DNA of 64,000 bases from Sphingomonas horti (GTDB taxonomy: Bacteria > Pseudomonadota > Alphaproteobacteria > Sphingomonadales > Sphingomonadaceae), in contig NZ_WQMS01000016.1 of the NCBI RefSeq assembly GCF_009753715.1, positions 186,001-250,000 on the forward strand, read 5' to 3'. Within the stretch, counting starts at the first letter, position 1. Each line of letters starts with the position of its first letter. The notes under the pieces are model-generated. The model ran no database searches. It saw only the letters and a list, made by a program, of their open reading frames with translations, and was not told the origin of the DNA. A program made the position numbers and the translations under genes. Of the stretch, positions 60,897 through 64,000 are shown piece by piece.

Positions 60897-62063
60897 ATGA
60901 AAGTCTTCGTTCACGCGGCGTTGCTTGCCGCGGCACCTCTGGTTGCGCCCGTCCCGGCCGCAGCCGCGACCTACCAGGCGTCGGTGGTGGCGTCCGGGCT
61001 CAACGGGCCGCGCGGGCTCGCCTTCGGTCCCGACGGCAGCCTGTACATCGCCGAATCGGGCTATGCCGTGCCCGGCGGCCCCAGCACGGTGCTGCGCGGG
61101 GCAACCTATTATTATTCGGAGACGGGCTCGATCACGCGGGTGTCGGGCGGCATCCAGCAGCGGATCGTCACCGGCATTGCCTCGATCGGATCGCCGACCG
61201 CCGATACGGTGGGGCCGCAGGACATCGTGTTCGGTGCCGGCGGGCAGGGCTTCGTGGTCGTCGGCTTCGGCAACAACCCGAACGTCCGCTTCACCGACCT
61301 GGGGCCGAACGGCGGCAAGCTGGGGCGCGTGTACAGCTTCACCGACGGCGGCACGATCACCAGCCTTGCCGACGTGTCGGCCTATGAGGCGGCGCACAAC
61401 CCGGCGGGGGGCCCGCTGGACAGCAATCCGTTCCACGCCGCAGCGCTGGCCGACGGCCTGCTCGTTACCGATGCCGGCAGCAACACGCTGCTGAAGGTCG
61501 CCGGCGACGGCAGCGTGTCGCTGGTCGCGACCTTCCCGGCCCGGCCGATCGCGCCGATCCCGCCGGGCGGCAGCGATTCGGTGCCGACCGGCATCGCCGT
61601 CGGGCCGGACGGCAATTACTATGTCGCAGAGCTCACCGGCTTCCCGTTCACCCAGGGCGCGGCCCAGATCTACCGGGTGACGCCCGGCGGACAGGTCGAT
61701 GTGGCCTATACCGGGTTCACGAACCTGACCGACATCGCGTTCGGATCGGACGGCAGCCTCTACACGCTGGAGCTCGATTCGAATGGCCTCGCCACGCCGG
61801 GCGGCGGCGGCGTGATCACGCGTATCGGCGCCGGCGGAGCGCGCGAGACGATCTTCAGCCAGGGGCTGGTCACGCCCACCGGCCTGGCGATCGGGCCGGA
61901 CGGAGCGCTGTACGTCACCAACTTCAGCGCGCTCGGCCAAGGAGCGGGCCAGGTGCTCAGGATCGCCGCCGTCCCCGAGCCGGCAAGCTGGGCGATGATG
62001 ATCCTGGGCTTCGGCGCGATGGGCGCGGCCGTGCGTCGCCGGCGGCGGATTGCCTTCGCCTGA
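60897..62063 (+). CDS. ScyD/ScyE-family protein with PEPxxWA-CTERM signal
   Basis: 388 residues. After a signal peptide come NHL-like beta-propeller repeats (GLNGPRGLAFGPDGSLYIAESGYA; PTGIAVGPDGNYYVAELTG; NLTDIAFGSDGSLYTLELDSNGLA; PTGLAIGPDGALYVTNF), as in the ScyD/ScyE family. The end is VPEPASWAMMILGFGAMGAAVRRRRRIAFA, the same sorting signal as the upstream gene. A surface-attached beta-propeller binding protein is inferred. It lies 29 bases after that gene, so they form an operon. Confidence 0.92.
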   Translation: MKVFVHAALLAAAPLVAPVPAAAATYQASVVASGLNGPRGLAFGPDGSLYIAESGYAVPGGPSTVLRGATYYYSETGSITRVSGGIQQRIVTGIASIGSPTADTVGPQDIVFGAGGQGFVVVGFGNNPNVRFTDLGPNGGKLGRVYSFTDGGTITSLADVSAYEAAHNPAGGPLDSNPFHAAALADGLLVTDAGSNTLLKVAGDGSVSLVATFPARPIAPIPPGGSDSVPTGIAVGPDGNYYVAELTGFPFTQGAAQIYRVTPGGQVDVAYTGFTNLTDIAFGSDGSLYTLELDSNGLATPGGGGVITRIGAGGARETIFSQGLVTPTGLAIGPDGALYVTNFSALGQGAGQVLRIAAVPEPASWAMMILGFGAMGAAVRRRRRIAFA

Positions 62064-62069
62064 TCGTCT

Positions 62070-62123
62070 CTCGACTTCGCTCGAGACGAACGGTTCATGC
62101 CGTTCGCTTCGAGCGAAGTCGAG
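62070..62123. repeat. Palindromic intergenic repeat (CTCGACTTCGCTCGA type)
   Basis: 24-base arms (62070-62093 and 62100-62123) are near-perfect inverted copies around a 6-base loop. It occupies the 67-base gap between two convergent genes and probably works as a bidirectional hairpin terminator. Confidence 0.85.
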
Positions 62124-62130
62124 CAGGAGC

Positions 62131-63636
62131 TTACCGGCTGCGGATGAAGGCCTTGATGTCGTTCGCCAGCTTGTGGCGGTCCTCGTCGCGGACGTACATC
62201 ATGTGGCCCGCGTCATAATAATGGAACTGGATGCGGTCCTGCGGGAAGCCGGTGCGGGTCAGCGCATATTCGGCGCCAAAGAACGGCGTCGCGAAATCGT
62301 AATAGCCCTGGCCGACGAACACGCGCAGGCCGCTATTCTCCCGCAGCGCCTGGCCGATATAGGGCGCGACCGACTTGTAATAGGTGCCGTCGCCGCGATC
62401 GCCCAGGTCCCAGTCCCAGGACTGGACCGATCCGATCGTGACGTATGAGCGGTCGGACTTGAAGCCGAGATCGTTCCGCACATAGGCGTTGATCGCCGCC
62501 GTATAGCCGCCGTCGATGCCGTAGAAGCTCGGATCATTGTCGAAGCCTTCGCCGGCATTGTCGCGGTCCTTGCCGACATAACGGCTGTCGAGCCGGCCGA
62601 CGACGAGCCCGCGATCGCGCAGCAGCTCCTTCCAGAAGCGGCCGGGCAGCACGCGCAGGTCGGTGCGCTCGACATATTGCTCCGAAAGCCCGGTGTAGCG
62701 GGCCAGCTTGGCGCGGATCGCGTCGCGCTCGGGGCCGGCCAGCGCCTGGCCCTTCATCAGCGCGGTCGCATATTCGCCGGTCGCGAACGCCTTCGCCTCG
62801 GCGACGAACTCGGCGACCGTCGCCGGCTTGTTCGGCACCTTGTCGTGATACCAGGCGACCGCCGCCATCGACGGCAGCGCGATGATATAGGGCATGTCGT
62901 TGCCCTCGACCTCGGCCTGGGCGCCGAAGTCGAGGATCGTCGAAATCAGGATAATGCCGTTCAGCGAGACGTCGTTGTAGCTGCCCTCCAGCTCGTGCGC
63001 GACGGCGGCGGAGCGCGTCGTGCCATAGCTTTCGCCGCCCAGGAACTTCGGGCTGTTCCAGCGGCCATTGTCGTTCAGCCACAGCCGGATCACCTGGTTG
63101 ATCGACTTGGCGTCCTTGGTGACGCCCCAGAACTCCTTCGGATCGGTCTTGCCGAGCGCATGGCTGAAGCCGGTGCCGACCGGATCGATGAAGACGATGT
63201 CGGTCACATCGAGCAGGCAGTCGGGATTGTCGACCAGCGGGAAGGGCGGGGCGCCGTCGTCGCGCGCGTCGGACGGGATCGCGACCCGCTTCGGCCCGAA
63301 CGCGCCCATGTGCAGCCAGACCGAGCCGGAGCCGGGGCCGCCGTTGAACAGGAAGGTCACCGGCCGCGACGGATCGCGCGGTTCCTTGACGTAGCTGTAG
63401 TAATTGATCGCGGCGCGCGGGGTGCCGTCATCGGCCTTCAGGTAGATCTCGCCGGCGGTCGCCGTGTAGTTGATCTTCTGCCCGCCGAACACGCCGCTGT
63501 GGTGCGACACGACCACCTGCGGCGGCGGGATTTCGCCGACGGACTTCTCCGCCTTCGCGTCGTCCTTCGGCTTGTCCTGCGCGAGCGCAGGGGCGGCGAG
63601 CAGCGCGGCGGCTGCGAGCAGAAATGCCTTGGTCAT
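62131..63636 (-). CDS. Exported S10-type serine carboxypeptidase-like enzyme
   Basis: 501 residues from ATG 63636. A signal peptide (MTKAFLLAAAALLAAPALAQ) precedes an acidic/Lys-rich linker. The S10 fold has VTFLFNGGPGSGSVWLHMGAFGPKRV, the nucleophile near residue 202 in GGESYGTTRSA, the Asp in GYYDFATPF and the His in YYDAGHMMY. It is a periplasmic or secreted peptidase. Many sphingomonads encode such an enzyme. The longer frame to 63687 adds an unlikely leader. Confidence 0.92.
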   Translation of the reverse strand: MTKAFLLAAAALLAAPALAQDKPKDDAKAEKSVGEIPPPQVVVSHHSGVFGGQKINYTATAGEIYLKADDGTPRAAINYYSYVKEPRDPSRPVTFLFNGGPGSGSVWLHMGAFGPKRVAIPSDARDDGAPPFPLVDNPDCLLDVTDIVFIDPVGTGFSHALGKTDPKEFWGVTKDAKSINQVIRLWLNDNGRWNSPKFLGGESYGTTRSAAVAHELEGSYNDVSLNGIILISTILDFGAQAEVEGNDMPYIIALPSMAAVAWYHDKVPNKPATVAEFVAEAKAFATGEYATALMKGQALAGPERDAIRAKLARYTGLSEQYVERTDLRVLPGRFWKELLRDRGLVVGRLDSRYVGKDRDNAGEGFDNDPSFYGIDGGYTAAINAYVRNDLGFKSDRSYVTIGSVQSWDWDLGDRGDGTYYKSVAPYIGQALRENSGLRVFVGQGYYDFATPFFGAEYALTRTGFPQDRIQFHYYDAGHMMYVRDEDRHKLANDIKAFIRSR

Positions 63637-63739
63637 GATCCCTCCCGGTTTGGGGGCGGTGGTAGGAAGAAGCGCCCGCTTCGACAAGCATTTGCCGAAC
63701 CCGCTTGGGAGTTCGTCGACGAACGACTAGATGGCGGCC

Positions 63740-64000
63740 ATGAACATCACTCATCTCGGCCAGCCGTCGAAGCTGCCGGCGCGCCCGGAAGACGCGGTCC
63801 TCGATTACGTCCCGAATCCCCGGCCTGGCCGGCCCTATCTGGTGCGCTTCACCGCGCCCGAATTCACCTCGCTGTGCCCGGTCACGGGCCAGCCCGATTT
63901 CGCGCACCTGGTGATCGACTATGCGCCCGCCGCGACGATCGTCGAATCCAAGTCGCTGAAGCTGTTCCTGGGCGCGTTCCGCAACCATGCGGCGTTCCAC
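63740..64000 (+). CDS. queF: NADPH-dependent preQ1 synthase QueF, 5' part (runs off window)
   Basis: The first 87 residues are visible. [57 protein letters not shown] is the QueF unimodular signature, with catalytic Cys46 and Asp53. QueF reduces preQ0 to preQ1 for queuosine. ATG 63740 is chosen; an in-frame ATG at 63731 adds three residues. Confidence 0.93.
   Translation, partial: MNITHLGQPSKLPARPEDAVLDYVPNPRPGRPYLVRFTAPEFTSLCPVTGQPDFAHLVIDYAPAATIVESKSLKLFLGAFRNHAAFH

Overview
The window is a GC-rich chromosomal segment from an alphaproteobacterium, most likely a sphingomonad (Sphingomonas or a close relative). The evidence is two secreted proteins with PEPxxWA-type C-terminal sorting signals, the style of the flagellar cluster, several families of palindromic intergenic repeats, and many ATGA-type gene overlaps. 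No transposase, integrase, phage gene or CRISPR array is visible, and no gap between genes exceeds about 285 bases.

Layout. 1-9.1 kb: the 5' part of hisD with short-form hisG, a small membrane protein, an Atm1-type ABC exporter, a DUF2332 protein, a large HAD-domain protein, a GT87-like membrane glycosyltransferase and an alpha/beta hydrolase. 9.2-25.8 kb: a flagellar block with flagellin on the minus strand, then a FlbD-like sigma54 activator, fliEFGHIJKLMNOPQR, flhB, fliD and fliS on the plus strand. Two good sigma28-type promoters precede fliC and fliD. A palindromic repeat has landed in the translated start of fliP, and a second copy lies between fliQ and fliR. 25.8-36.9 kb: a divergent sugar/glycoconjugate locus. 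The minus-strand arm holds two SDR sugar-nucleotide enzymes, a GT4 transferase, two CgeB-like transferases, and a third CgeB-like transferase fused in frame to a UDP-glucuronate-decarboxylase-like SDR. The plus-strand arm holds a histidine phosphatase, a methyltransferase, a GH-A-clan hydrolase whose barrel looks circularly permuted, and inositol-3-phosphate synthase.

36.9-48.6 kb: housekeeping genes (ZntB-type transporter, siroheme enzyme, lysA, LptM-like lipoprotein, argH, TlpA-like lipoprotein, tRNA-Tyr, M28 peptidase, SpoU-family RNA methyltransferase, ferredoxin, AlkA-like glycosylase, S9 peptidase). 48.6-58.8 kb: UDP-glucose dehydrogenase, a Wzx-like flippase, a TonB-dependent receptor, a maleylacetoacetate-isomerase-like GST, MTA phosphorylase, a Gly/Tyr-rich secreted protein, cystathionine beta-lyase, a sulfurtransferase and a CDF transporter. 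58.8-64 kb: a LuxR-type regulator divergent from two PEPxxWA-CTERM proteins, an S10-type peptidase and the start of queF.

How the genes may work together. UDP-glucose dehydrogenase (48.7 kb) and the decarboxylase-like SDR (25.8 kb) could supply UDP-glucuronate and UDP-xylose-type donors to the four glycosyltransferases. The inositol synthase and phosphatase could supply inositol. Adjacency to fliD-fliS raises flagellin glycosylation as one possibility, and an inositol-containing surface glycolipid or glycan as another. Both are inferences. The most unusual points are the GT-SDR fusion, the permuted hydrolase and the repeat inside fliP.
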